32,637 nucleotides of DNA, from the NCBI GenBank assembly GCA_020438395.1, contig JAGQUR010000100.1:1-32637 (forward strand). The letters run 5' to 3'. A program made the translations under genes and the position numbers. The number at the start of each line of letters is the position of its first letter. Positions within the stretch are counted from its first letter, which is position 1. The notes below the pieces were generated by a model. That model made no database searches, was not told the DNA's origin, and saw only the letters and a list, made by a program, of their open reading frames with translations. The stretch comes from Solirubrobacterales bacterium (GTDB lineage: Bacteria; Actinomycetota; Thermoleophilia; Solirubrobacterales; 70-9). Positions 1-6,514 of this stretch are shown piece after piece.

Positions 1-55
1 CCCTGTGCACGACCCGCTCACGGTAGGTGCCGCCTCGGCAGCCCCGCCCTGGAGG

Positions 56-81
56 CCCCTGGCATCCACCCGCTGAAGGTC
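56..81. repeat. 26-bp direct repeat, copy 1
   Basis: These 26 bases recur identically and in the same orientation at 18925-18950. The unit begins CCCCTGGCATCC and ends GCTGAAGGTC. Weaker similarity (a GCCTC block) continues on the left side across a small gap. Both copies lie in intergenic DNA beside GC-rich inverted repeats. Identity and function are unknown. Confidence 0.85.
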
Positions 82-189
82 GGGCCCGGCAGCGCAAGGT
101 GTAACAAGTTTTGTGCGTTGTCTGCGGGAAATGTGTTTCGCCTCCGCTGGCCTGGCCGAGGAAGCCGGCTTTTCGGGGGATTGGGCAGG

Positions 190-263
190 GTTCGGTGGTG
201 TGCTTCCGAAACCTCTGGATGGGGAGCGCGAAGCGCGACGGTTTCGGAGGTACACCACCGGGC
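190..263 (+). repeat. Long near-perfect inverted repeat / RNA hairpin
   Basis: Bases 194-213 pair with 240-259 over 20 positions. Eighteen are Watson-Crick and two are G.U when read as plus-strand RNA; on the minus strand those two become C.A mismatches. Pairing extends outward to 190/263 with further G.U pairs. The 26-nt loop itself contains a small GCGC...GCGC palindrome. The strand bias suggests the functional RNA, if there is one, is read from the plus strand, opposite to def. Confidence 0.75.
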
Positions 264-277
264 GCTGCGGAAACGCC

Positions 278-291
278 CGGAGCCGGCTCCG
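278..291. repeat. 14-bp perfect palindrome
   Basis: CGGAGCCGGCTCCG is its own reverse complement. It directly follows the GGGCG/CGCCC hairpin at 260-278 and lies 41 bp beyond the def stop codon. It could be part of a def terminator region or of the structured element at 190-263; there is no T-tract. Confidence 0.6.
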
Positions 292-331
292 AGGCTTGGG
301 GCGACCGGACCGGCCCTCCGGGTGGGTGGGG

Positions 332-853
332 TTAGCGGTAGTTCTGGCGGCGGAAGAGGTCGTCCGTTATCGAGGCGACCCGGTCGAGGAAGAGGATTCC
401 GTCGAGGTGGTCGATCTCGTGGAGGACGCAGCGGGCTTCGAACCCGGCCAGCTGGACCTGGTTCATCTCGAAGTCCCTGAGGCCGTCGAGGAACTCGACC
501 GTCGCCTTGCGAGGGCGACGGACATTGGCGGTCAGGTCGGGCAGGGAGAGGCAGCCCTCGCGGCTGACCTTGGTTCCCTCGGAGCGGTGGACGACCCGGG
601 GGTTGACCAGAACCATCAGTCCATGCGGATCCTTGGCATTCGGGTGGTCGGTCACATCCACCACCGCGATGCGGACGGACTCCGAGATCTGCGGTGCGGC
701 CAGCCCGACGCAATGGTCGAACGAGTCCATCGTGTCGAGCAGGTCGGCGATCACCCGCCCGGTCTCTTCCCGGTCACCGGGGCCGGCCTGGGCCGGGGAA
801 CAGACCGACTTGAGAATCGGGTCGGGGTAGGTGAGAACCTTGCGTACAGCCAC
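332..853 (-). CDS. def: Peptide deformylase
   Basis: Removes the N-formyl group from nascent polypeptides as they leave the ribosome; a cytosolic metalloenzyme. All three family motifs are visible in the 173-residue product. Motif 1 is CVGLAAPQ (residues 48-55), motif 2 EGCLSLP (99-105), where the Cys is a metal ligand, and motif 3 HEIDH (145-149), supplying two His ligands and the catalytic Glu. The length is normal for a bacterial deformylase. One oddity is that the first Gly of motif 1 (usually GxGxAAPQ) is Cys48. The ATG start gives a conventional N-terminus. It is the last gene of a minus-strand run after degV and the ACT gene, with 33 bp separating it from the latter. Confidence 0.95.
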   Translation of the reverse strand: MAVRKVLTYPDPILKSVCSPAQAGPGDREETGRVIADLLDTMDSFDHCVGLAAPQISESVRIAVVDVTDHPNAKDPHGLMVLVNPRVVHRSEGTKVSREGCLSLPDLTANVRRPRKATVEFLDGLRDFEMNQVQLAGFEARCVLHEIDHLDGILFLDRVASITDDLFRRQNYR

Positions 854-886
854 CGGATGCCGACCTCAGCCGGAGGAGGAGGTCAT

Positions 887-1414
887 CTAGAAGACCTCGG
901 ACTCGAGTTCGGCGAGCCGGGCTTCGAGCTGCTTCGACTCCCGCAGCCCGTCAAGGGCCCGGTCGAGCTCGGGTTCCACGCCTTCCGGCACCGACACCTC
1001 GACCATCAGGGTGTAGAGCGGCGAGTCGGGGTCGCCGGTCCGGCGGGTCCGGAGGTCGGTGATGTTGACCCCGAGTGAAGCGAGAGTTGAAGCGGTGTCA
1101 TGAACTATCCCGGGACGGTCGGCTCCGTAGACGGTCAGCACATGGGTGGGTTCGGCACCACGATCCAGCCCCTCGACCGGGGAGACAGTGATGCCGCCAA
1201 GTTCGAATTCCCGACCGACCTCGGCCAGCCTTGCCTCCAACGACTCCAGCGAGGCGTCCTCGGGCACGGAGACGATCAGCATCACGGCGAAGTGACCATG
1301 CAGAATCGACATCTGCGAGTCATCGACGTTGCCGCCCGCCTCGAGCAGGGCGCTTGTGATCGCCGCGACGATGCCGGGCCGGTCACGTCCGATCGCGGTT
1401 ACCGCGAGATTCAT
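887..1414 (-). CDS. Double ACT-domain protein (GcvR-like)
   Basis: A 175-residue protein made of two ACT domains (about residues 2-75 and 88-165). Each begins with a strand followed by a GxDRPGIV turn (GRDRPGIV near residue 8, GADRPGIV near residue 94), the usual amino-acid-binding signature. This layout matches GcvR-type regulators, which act by protein-protein contact and bind glycine, but the target here cannot be read from sequence. A longer upstream frame exists but is Arg-rich and overlaps degV. I chose the ATG at 1414 because its first base is the last base of the degV stop codon (TGATG), a classic coupling arrangement. No DNA-binding or catalytic domain is present. Confidence 0.85.
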   Translation of the reverse strand: MNLAVTAIGRDRPGIVAAITSALLEAGGNVDDSQMSILHGHFAVMLIVSVPEDASLESLEARLAEVGREFELGGITVSPVEGLDRGAEPTHVLTVYGADRPGIVHDTASTLASLGVNITDLRTRRTGDPDSPLYTLMVEVSVPEGVEPELDRALDGLRESKQLEARLAELESEVF

Positions 1415-2301
1415 CAGAACTTGGATCCGACCGCGTCGGTCGGCACGGTTCCAATCGCGACCAGGCCGGGTCCGGCGTGGCAACCGAGAACGGTAGACAT
1501 CTCGTCGAGGAAGGCGCCTTCGCACTGGAACACCTCACGGCAGTGCGCAGCGAGCTCGGCCGCGAGTTCCGGGGCCTGGATGTGTTGCGCGGTCCAGGTG
1601 ATCTCCTGCCCGGAGGCGGCTTTCTCACTGGCGAAATCCTTAAGGCGCTGCATTGCCCGGGTTACGGTTCTGACCTTGTCGACCGGCTCCACTGTCTCCT
1701 CGAGAGTGATCAGCGGCTTGATCTTCAACGCTCCGCCGATCCAGGCCTGGGCCCCGCCGATCCGGCCACCCTTCCGCAGGTATTCGAGCGTGTCGACCAT
1801 GATCAGGGTGTCGAGCTCCTCGCGGGAGTCCTCGATCTGCTTCACGACCCCGTCGACGTCCTTGCCTTCCTTGATCGCGTTGGCGGCGGCGAGACTGCAA
1901 AGGGCGAGCCCCCCGGCAGTGGTGCGCGAGTCGACCACATGTATGCGCTCGCCTCCGCGTCCGTCTGCTTCGAGCTGGTCGGCGGCCTGGCGGGCCGCTT
2001 CGCAGGTGCCGGAGATGGCTCCGGAAAGGTGGAGCGAGACGACTTCCTTGCCCGCGTCGAGCAGAGGGCCGTACACCTCCATGAAGTCACCGATCGACGG
2101 CTGCGAGGTGGTGGTGAGTTGCGGCGATTCGAGCACTGCCTTGTAGAACGAGGCGTAATCGTCGATCTCGTTTTCGGGGCGTTGCTCCCCGTTGAGGATC
2201 ACATAGAGGTTGACCACGCTGATCTCGAGTCGCTCACGGTCCTCCTGCGTGAGCGAAGCGGTCGAATCTGTCACCAGCGCGATGGTGGACTCGGCGGACA
2301 C
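1414..2301 (-). CDS. DegV family fatty-acid-binding protein
   Basis: A 295-residue DegV/FakB-type protein. The N-terminus has the family TDSTASL motif, followed by TTSQPSIGDF (near residue 62) and HLSGAISGT (near 93), which shape the lipid carboxylate pocket. FakB members present fatty acids to the FakA kinase. No fakA is in this window, so the partner is unknown. The start is a GTG with only a weak purine stretch upstream. It heads a three-gene minus-strand unit with the ACT protein (1-bp overlap) and peptide deformylase. It is divergent from the IscA-type gene across a 102-bp region that contains an 18-bp direct repeat. Confidence 0.9.
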   Translation of the reverse strand: MSAESTIALVTDSTASLTQEDRERLEISVVNLYVILNGEQRPENEIDDYASFYKAVLESPQLTTTSQPSIGDFMEVYGPLLDAGKEVVSLHLSGAISGTCEAARQAADQLEADGRGGERIHVVDSRTTAGGLALCSLAAANAIKEGKDVDGVVKQIEDSREELDTLIMVDTLEYLRKGGRIGGAQAWIGGALKIKPLITLEETVEPVDKVRTVTRAMQRLKDFASEKAASGQEITWTAQHIQAPELAAELAAHCREVFQCEGAFLDEMSTVLGCHAGPGLVAIGTVPTDAVGSKF

Positions 2302-2319
2302 CTCACGGTTGTATCAGAA

Positions 2320-2372
2320 GGTGCGTCAGGTCACAGGAATGGCGGGTCCCCGATGGTGCGTCAGGTCACAGG
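2320..2372. repeat. Tandem 18-bp direct repeat between degV and the Fe-S gene
   Basis: GGTGCGTCAGGTCACAGG occurs identically at 2320-2337 and 2355-2372, a centre spacing of 35 bp. GGTCCC (2345-2350) and GGGACC (2371-2376) can pair across the second copy. The pair fills the divergent degV/iscA-like intergenic region, so either a regulator site or a REP-like element is possible. Confidence 0.8.
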
Positions 2373-2391
2373 GACCGGTCGGCCCACCCGC

Positions 2392-2397
2392 TACTCT
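2392..2397 (+). promoter_or_regulatory. Candidate -10 element, leaderless start of Fe-S gene
   Basis: TACTCT lies 12 nt before the ATG at 2404, placing the expected transcript start on or next to the start codon. There is no Shine-Dalgarno between them and no clear -35. It fits a pattern seen repeatedly in this window. Confidence 0.4.
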
Positions 2398-2403
2398 TTA
2401 AGC

Positions 2404-2781
2404 ATGTCCGAGAAGCCCGAAGCCGCAATCACGCTGACTGAAGCCGCCGCCGACAAGATCGCCGAACTGATTGGTGATTCGCCGGAAGGTGAGGAGCAGT
2501 CGCTGCGGGTCGCCGTGCGCGGTGGCGGGTGCTCGGGATTCCAGTACGCACTGGCCTTCGACACCAGGGACGAGGAAGATCACGTCTTCGAGCACCGGGG
2601 AGTCTCGGTCATCGTGGACAAGGTCAGCATGCAGTTCGTCTTCGGCTCCGAAGTCGACTACGTGGAAGGACTGACCGGCGCCGGCTTCCAGGTGAACAAC
2701 CCGAACGTCGTTGCCGCCTGCGGATGCGGGTCGTCGTTCCAGGTGAAGGACGACGCCGAAACCGCCGGCGCGACCGCCTGA
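2404..2781 (+). CDS. Iron-sulfur cluster carrier, IscA/ErpA/HesB family
   Basis: An A-type carrier that holds and passes on Fe-S clusters. The 125-residue product has the invariant pattern of three cysteines: one in GGGCSGFQY (about residue 40) and two in the C-terminal CGCGSSF (about residues 108-110). The ATG at 2404 gives the normal family length; the open frame continues far upstream, antisense to degV, without meaning. The gene stands alone, with a hairpin after its stop codon. A BolA/monothiol-glutaredoxin pair lies about 9 kb away, so several Fe-S trafficking proteins are encoded nearby. Whether it corresponds to ErpA, IscA or SufA cannot be decided here. Confidence 0.95.
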   Translation: MSEKPEAAITLTEAAADKIAELIGDSPEGEEQSLRVAVRGGGCSGFQYALAFDTRDEEDHVFEHRGVSVIVDKVSMQFVFGSEVDYVEGLTGAGFQVNNPNVVAACGCGSSFQVKDDAETAGATA

Positions 2782-2787
2782 TTCCAG

Positions 2788-2813
2788 GCCGGTTCGGCCC
2801 GGCTGAAATTTTC
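2788..2813 (+). terminator. Putative intrinsic terminator after Fe-S carrier gene
   Basis: GCCGG (2788-2792) pairs with CCGGC (2799-2803) around a short loop, followed a few bases later by the A/T-rich run AAATTTTC. It starts 7 bp after the stop codon. The stem is short, so this is a modest call. Confidence 0.45.
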
Positions 2814-2855
2814 ATCCCGGTAGCGCCGGGTTCTCAGAACTTTCACACGTTGTTG

Positions 2856-2875
2856 CCCGGATGAACACATCCGGG
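2856..2875. repeat. Hairpin upstream of the pst run
   Basis: CCCGGATG and CATCCGGG form a perfect 8-bp stem around AACA. A second inverted repeat, CGTGGG/CCCACG, lies at 2906-2922. Both sit in the 169-bp region before the secreted-protein gene, where the promoter of the long plus-strand run should be. They could be operator sites or leader structure. The reading GTTCATCCGGG on the minus strand (2866-2856) resembles one unit of an actinomycete Pho box, but I find no proper tandem partner. Confidence 0.5.
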
Positions 2876-2950
2876 GATTGATGTGACCCCAGACTTGCGA
2901 GTTGTCGTGGGAGACGCCCACGGAACAAAGCAAGAAAAAGGGGAATCTCA

Positions 2951-3622
2951 GTGAACAGCTCTAAGAGTCTGTATGGGGAACGAGGGAGCCACATCGGGCT
3001 CATGTTCGCCGCAGGTTTGGCAGTTGCGCTTCTCATGTGTCTCGGACTGACCGGCAAGGCTCAGGCAAGCAGCGTCAGTTGCTCGGGCACGATCAACCCG
3101 ACCACCGAAGGTCACGCCGAAGAAGAACTCGCCTACGCGATCAAGTGTGACGAGGACATCAAGGGGTACTCGATTACGTCCAATCGGGAACTCGCCTACT
3201 TCGGCACGGAGACGGTCGTCTTCGGCACCGACGGTGAAGTCGCCGAGGGCGAGTCCTTCGGCTGCGAAGGCAGCATCCCGTCCTGGGGCATCGGCTGCCA
3301 GGGCAAGATGACCGCCGGCAACACGGTCGAGTCGAGCATCGGTACCTCCGAGTCACTCTGCGAGGCAGCGGTCCAGCCGAAGTTCTGGGTCACGGCGCTC
3401 ACCTACCAGGACGTCAAGGGCACACCGACTCCGTTCGTTTCGGAGCCGTACCTGCTCAGGATCAAGCCCTGCGCGGTGCTGAACCCGACCAAGAAGGCGA
3501 TGGCGAAGCGGGACAAGGTCTGCTCCAAGGTCAAGTCGGCCAAGAGCAGGAAGGCCCGTGCCGCAGCCCGCAAGCGCTGCAAGGCGGCAATCAAGGCAGT
3601 CAAGAAGCTGAAGGCTTCCTGA
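2951..3622 (+). CDS. Secreted Cys-rich protein with basic C-terminal tail
   Basis: I do not recognise a family. The 223-residue product has a Sec signal peptide: a hydrophobic stretch at about residues 16-33, ending in GKAQASS. The body has well-spaced cysteines (eight in total), which suggests disulfides outside the cytoplasm. The last 45 residues are almost all Lys, Arg, Ala and Ser (for example KSRKARAAARKRCKAAIKAVKK). The GTG start has a good ribosome site (AAAAAGGGGA). It precedes pstS by 40 bp on the same strand, so it is probably co-transcribed with the phosphate transporter. The basic tail could bind anionic wall polymer, phosphate-rich polymer or nucleic acid; that is inference only. 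Confidence 0.8.
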   Translation: MNSSKSLYGERGSHIGLMFAAGLAVALLMCLGLTGKAQASSVSCSGTINPTTEGHAEEELAYAIKCDEDIKGYSITSNRELAYFGTETVVFGTDGEVAEGESFGCEGSIPSWGIGCQGKMTAGNTVESSIGTSESLCEAAVQPKFWVTALTYQDVKGTPTPFVSEPYLLRIKPCAVLNPTKKAMAKRDKVCSKVKSAKSRKARAAARKRCKAAIKAVKKLKAS

Positions 3623-3662
3623 CTTCGACCTTCACAGGAGAAAAGGAAAGAAAGGAAGAAAA

Positions 3663-4475
3663 ATGACACGCTCAAAGACAAGCGTGCTCTGGTTCCTGGT
3701 CGCCCTGGTCGCCCTCGTGGCAGGACCGGCAAGCGCCAGCGCCAAGCCCACCATCACCCTCAGCGGTTCGACCTCGGTCGCCCCGCTGGCCACCCTGCTG
3801 GCCCAGAAGTACGTGAAGTCCTGCAGGGGTTGCGTCAAGTTCAAGCTCCTCCAGGGCGGCTCGGACGTCGGCATCGCTGACGTTTCCCGCGGACGGGTCA
3901 CGGTAGGAATGTCCTCCCGCGATCCCAAGTCGAGCGACCCGGGCGGAATCGTGTTCAACCGGATCGCCAAGGACGCGATCTGCCTGGTCACGAACAAGGC
4001 CAACGCAGTGTCCAGCCTCGACCAGAACGCCGTCCAGTCGATCTTCGGCGGTTCGGTCCGCAGCTGGAGCCAGGTGCCCGGAGCCAAGCAGAACGGCACG
4101 ATCGACCTGTTCGTTCGTACCCCTGCTTCCGGAACCCAGGACGCCTTCCAGAAGATCTTCCTGGGCAGCACCTCGGTGTTCTCCGGTGCTTCGCAGAAGG
4201 CCTCCAACGGTCTGGTCCAGCAGGCAGTCCAGCGCGACAAGGCCGGTATCGGCTACGTGTCGCTGGCCTTCACCAGTGGTCTGGTCAAGGCCGCCTACAA
4301 GGGCGTGCCCTGCACCCTGCGCAATGCGAAGTCCGGCCAGTACGGCGGAGTCCGCAGCTTCTACTTCGTGACCCGCGGAGCTCCGAAGGGCGCGGTCAAG
4401 AAGTGGATCCGCTGGATTCGCAACAACAGGGCGGCGCTCCGTATTGCCGCCAAGGAATGGGTTCCCTTCAAGTAG
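3663..4475 (+). CDS. pstS: Phosphate-binding protein PstS
   Basis: Extracytoplasmic phosphate receptor feeding the PstCAB transporter. The mature part starts with TITLSGSTSVAPL (about residues 30-42), the phosphate-binding SGSTS loop. It also has RTPASGTQDAF (about residues 152-162), the second binding loop of the family. Length is 270 residues, at the short end for PstS. The signal peptide (residues 1-26) ends in ASASA and has no lipobox Cys, whereas PstS of Gram-positive bacteria is usually a lipoprotein. A purine-rich ribosome site (GGAAAGAAAGGAAG) precedes the ATG. The stop codon is 3 bp before pstC. Confidence 0.92.
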   Translation: MTRSKTSVLWFLVALVALVAGPASASAKPTITLSGSTSVAPLATLLAQKYVKSCRGCVKFKLLQGGSDVGIADVSRGRVTVGMSSRDPKSSDPGGIVFNRIAKDAICLVTNKANAVSSLDQNAVQSIFGGSVRSWSQVPGAKQNGTIDLFVRTPASGTQDAFQKIFLGSTSVFSGASQKASNGLVQQAVQRDKAGIGYVSLAFTSGLVKAAYKGVPCTLRNAKSGQYGGVRSFYFVTRGAPKGAVKKWIRWIRNNRAALRIAAKEWVPFK

Positions 4476-4478
4476 TCG

Positions 4479-5498
4479 ATGGAGGCAGCCTCTTTCAACG
4501 AAGTCGACCTCCAGGAACAGACCCTGGAGGTCGACCGGACGGACAGGCGCGTCGAGCTCTTGCTCGGCGCGCTTGCGTCCACCATCCTGCTCCTGATCGC
4601 GGGAATGATCCTGTTCGTCTTCGTGAAGGCGCTCCCGTCATTCACCCACAACGGACTGGCCTGGTTCGGTTCGGGCGGGTCGGTCGACGAGCAGTTGATG
4701 AACATCTTCAATTCACCGGCCGAGCCGGAGAACTACGTCTACCACCTGAGGGCCTGGCCACTGCTTTACGCGACGATCCTGATCACCGGGGTCGCGGTCC
4801 TGATCTCGGTCGTCTTCTCGGTCCTCTCCGGCATCTTCATCGTCGAGTTCGCGCCGGAACGGCTGCGTCAGACGATCGAGCCGGTGGTCAAGTTGCTCGC
4901 CGCAGTCCCGTCGGTGATCTACGGGCTGATCGGCATTCTCGTCGTGGTGCCCTTCGTCGCCGAGCACCTGATCTCGGAGGCGCGCAAGGAATCGGTCGCC
5001 TACGTGATCCAGCTTGACGGCACCAGCATCCTGGTCGGGGTTTTCATCCTCACTATCATGATCTGCCCGATCATGATCGCGATCATCGTCGACGCGCTCC
5101 GGGCCGTGCCCGAGAAGTGGGTCGAGGGTGCGGCCGCGCTCGGGGTCAACCGCTGGCGCGCGATGAGGACCGTCTCCCTGCGGGCGATCAGGCCGGCGAT
5201 CGTCGCCGCCCTGGTGCTCGCCACCGCCCGCGCGCTGGGCGAGGCGATCATGCTCTCGATGGTCGCCGGTTCGGTCGGCTTCGCCCCGAACCCGCTTGAC
5301 GGCTTCACCTTCTTCCTCGAGCCGGCCCGGCCGCTTGCTTCGACCATCGTCGACAACGCGGAAGGACTCTCGGTCGCGCCCTTCGGCCAGACCATGTACG
5401 CCTTCGCGGCGATCCTGCTGATTTCCAGCGCTTTCCTCTCCTTCGCCGGCTGGGCGGCCCGCAAGTCCTTCAGCCGCTACACCCTGGGGGGCCGATGA
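4479..5498 (+). CDS. pstC: Phosphate ABC transporter permease PstC
   Basis: Inner-membrane permease subunit pairing with PstA. The 339-residue protein has about six membrane segments: near residues 27-50, 93-120, 130-160, 185-210, 240-265 and 300-325. The ABC-permease EAA loop (EGAAALGVNRWRAMRTV) lies near residue 218 and docks with PstB. An extracytoplasmic loop after the first segment is typical of PstC. It starts 3 bp after pstS and ends in a 4-bp ATGA overlap with pstA. Confidence 0.93.
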   Translation: MEAASFNEVDLQEQTLEVDRTDRRVELLLGALASTILLLIAGMILFVFVKALPSFTHNGLAWFGSGGSVDEQLMNIFNSPAEPENYVYHLRAWPLLYATILITGVAVLISVVFSVLSGIFIVEFAPERLRQTIEPVVKLLAAVPSVIYGLIGILVVVPFVAEHLISEARKESVAYVIQLDGTSILVGVFILTIMICPIMIAIIVDALRAVPEKWVEGAAALGVNRWRAMRTVSLRAIRPAIVAALVLATARALGEAIMLSMVAGSVGFAPNPLDGFTFFLEPARPLASTIVDNAEGLSVAPFGQTMYAFAAILLISSAFLSFAGWAARKSFSRYTLGGR

Positions 5499-6514
5499 GC
5501 ATCGACGTTCGCACCGCCGCTCCGGGACCAAGGCCGGGTCCGGGAAGCGATCCGACCGATCCGCGGCCGAAGCCGAAGCCGTCGATGTCCGCGGCGGCCG
5601 GAATCTCGCATGAGACGGGCTGGAGCGTCGGCGACCGGGTCGGACTGGTCGCGGCCTGGGTCTGCGGGATCTCGCTCTGCGTGGTCGCCGCCTCGATCGT
5701 CCTCTTCATGGCCTGGAAGGGAATCCAGTTCCTGCATCTGGACATGCTCACCACGTCGCCCGAGGCATCGCTTGACCAGTCCAAGACGGGCGGCTTCCTC
5801 GACCCCCTGGTCGGCACCCTGCTGCTGACGGTGATCGGGATCGCTTTCGCGGTACCGACCGGGGTCGCGATCGCCGTGTGGCTGACCGAGTACGGGCGCC
5901 CGTCGGGCCTGGCCCGCCTGGTCGAGTCGGGGGTCGAGATCGTGGCCGGTACCCCTTCGATCGTGCTGGCGATCTTCGGCCTGCTGGTCTTCCAGCAGAG
6001 CTTCATGGGCATCTTCTCCTTCACCGCCGAGGGCGGAGCGGTCTTTGGCCGTTCCTTCCTGACTGCGGGGGCGATGATGGCCCTGATCGCCCTGCCGCTG
6101 GTCATCGGCTCGACCCGGGAGGCGCTCAACACGATTCCGCGGCATGTGCGCGAAGCCTCGTATGCGCTGGGCAAGGACAAGGCTTCGACGATCCGCCGGG
6201 TGTTGCTGCCCAGCGCCCGCAGCGGGATCGCGACCGGTGCCACGCTCGGCATGGGCCGGATCTGCGGCGACACCGCGATCGTGGTGATCCTGCTCGGCGC
6301 CTCGATGCAGACCACGCCGGAATCCGGCTTCCTCGGACTTTTCCGCGGGACCGGAAGCACCCTCACCAGCTACGTCTACAACAACTCGCCGGCCGGCGAA
6401 GGCAACGCACCGGACAAGGCGTATGCGGCGGCATTCGTGCTGCTGATGATCGTGATCCTCCTCAATTTCGTCGTCAGCCTGATCGGGAAAAGGAACAAGC
6501 CACAGTGGAACTGA
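5495..6514 (+). CDS. pstA: Phosphate ABC transporter permease PstA
   Basis: Second permease subunit. The 339-residue protein begins with about 45 hydrophilic, Pro-rich residues before the first membrane segment. Core segments and the EAA loop (EASYALGKDKASTIRRVLLP, near residue 220) follow. The motif VEIVAGTPSIVLAIFGL matches the conserved PstA/PstC GxPSIxxG region. The ATG overlaps the pstC stop as ATGA. The 3' end overlaps the likely pstB GTG start by 10 bp. Confidence 0.93.
   Translation: MSIDVRTAAPGPRPGPGSDPTDPRPKPKPSMSAAAGISHETGWSVGDRVGLVAAWVCGISLCVVAASIVLFMAWKGIQFLHLDMLTTSPEASLDQSKTGGFLDPLVGTLLLTVIGIAFAVPTGVAIAVWLTEYGRPSGLARLVESGVEIVAGTPSIVLAIFGLLVFQQSFMGIFSFTAEGGAVFGRSFLTAGAMMALIALPLVIGSTREALNTIPRHVREASYALGKDKASTIRRVLLPSARSGIATGATLGMGRICGDTAIVVILLGASMQTTPESGFLGLFRGTGSTLTSYVYNNSPAGEGNAPDKAYAAAFVLLMIVILLNFVVSLIGKRNKPQWN

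Larger units (their letters stand above)
1..331. other. Non-coding, hairpin-rich stretch downstream of def
   Basis: I see no convincing gene here; the open frames crossing it on either strand show no recognisable domain and run antisense to def and the ACT gene. It holds one copy of a 26-bp repeat (56-81), a long near-perfect hairpin (190-263), a short GGGCG/CGCCC hairpin (260-278) and a perfect 14-bp palindrome (278-291). Secondary-structure density is far above the rest of the window, so a structured transcript, a terminator cluster or an interspersed repeat element are all possible. Confidence 0.6.

Noticed and set aside
113-1078. Long plus-strand open frame of 321 codons
   Set aside because: Antisense to def and the ACT gene, both with clear domain motifs; no recognisable domain of its own.
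1477-2403. Upstream extension of the Fe-S carrier frame
   Set aside because: Antisense to degV; the family starts at the ATG at 2404.
2810-2950. Pho box ahead of the pst run
   Set aside because: TTCAT/TTCAC-like elements occur (2810, 2841, 2866 on the minus strand), but not as 11-bp-spaced tandem repeats, so I cannot support a PhoP site.
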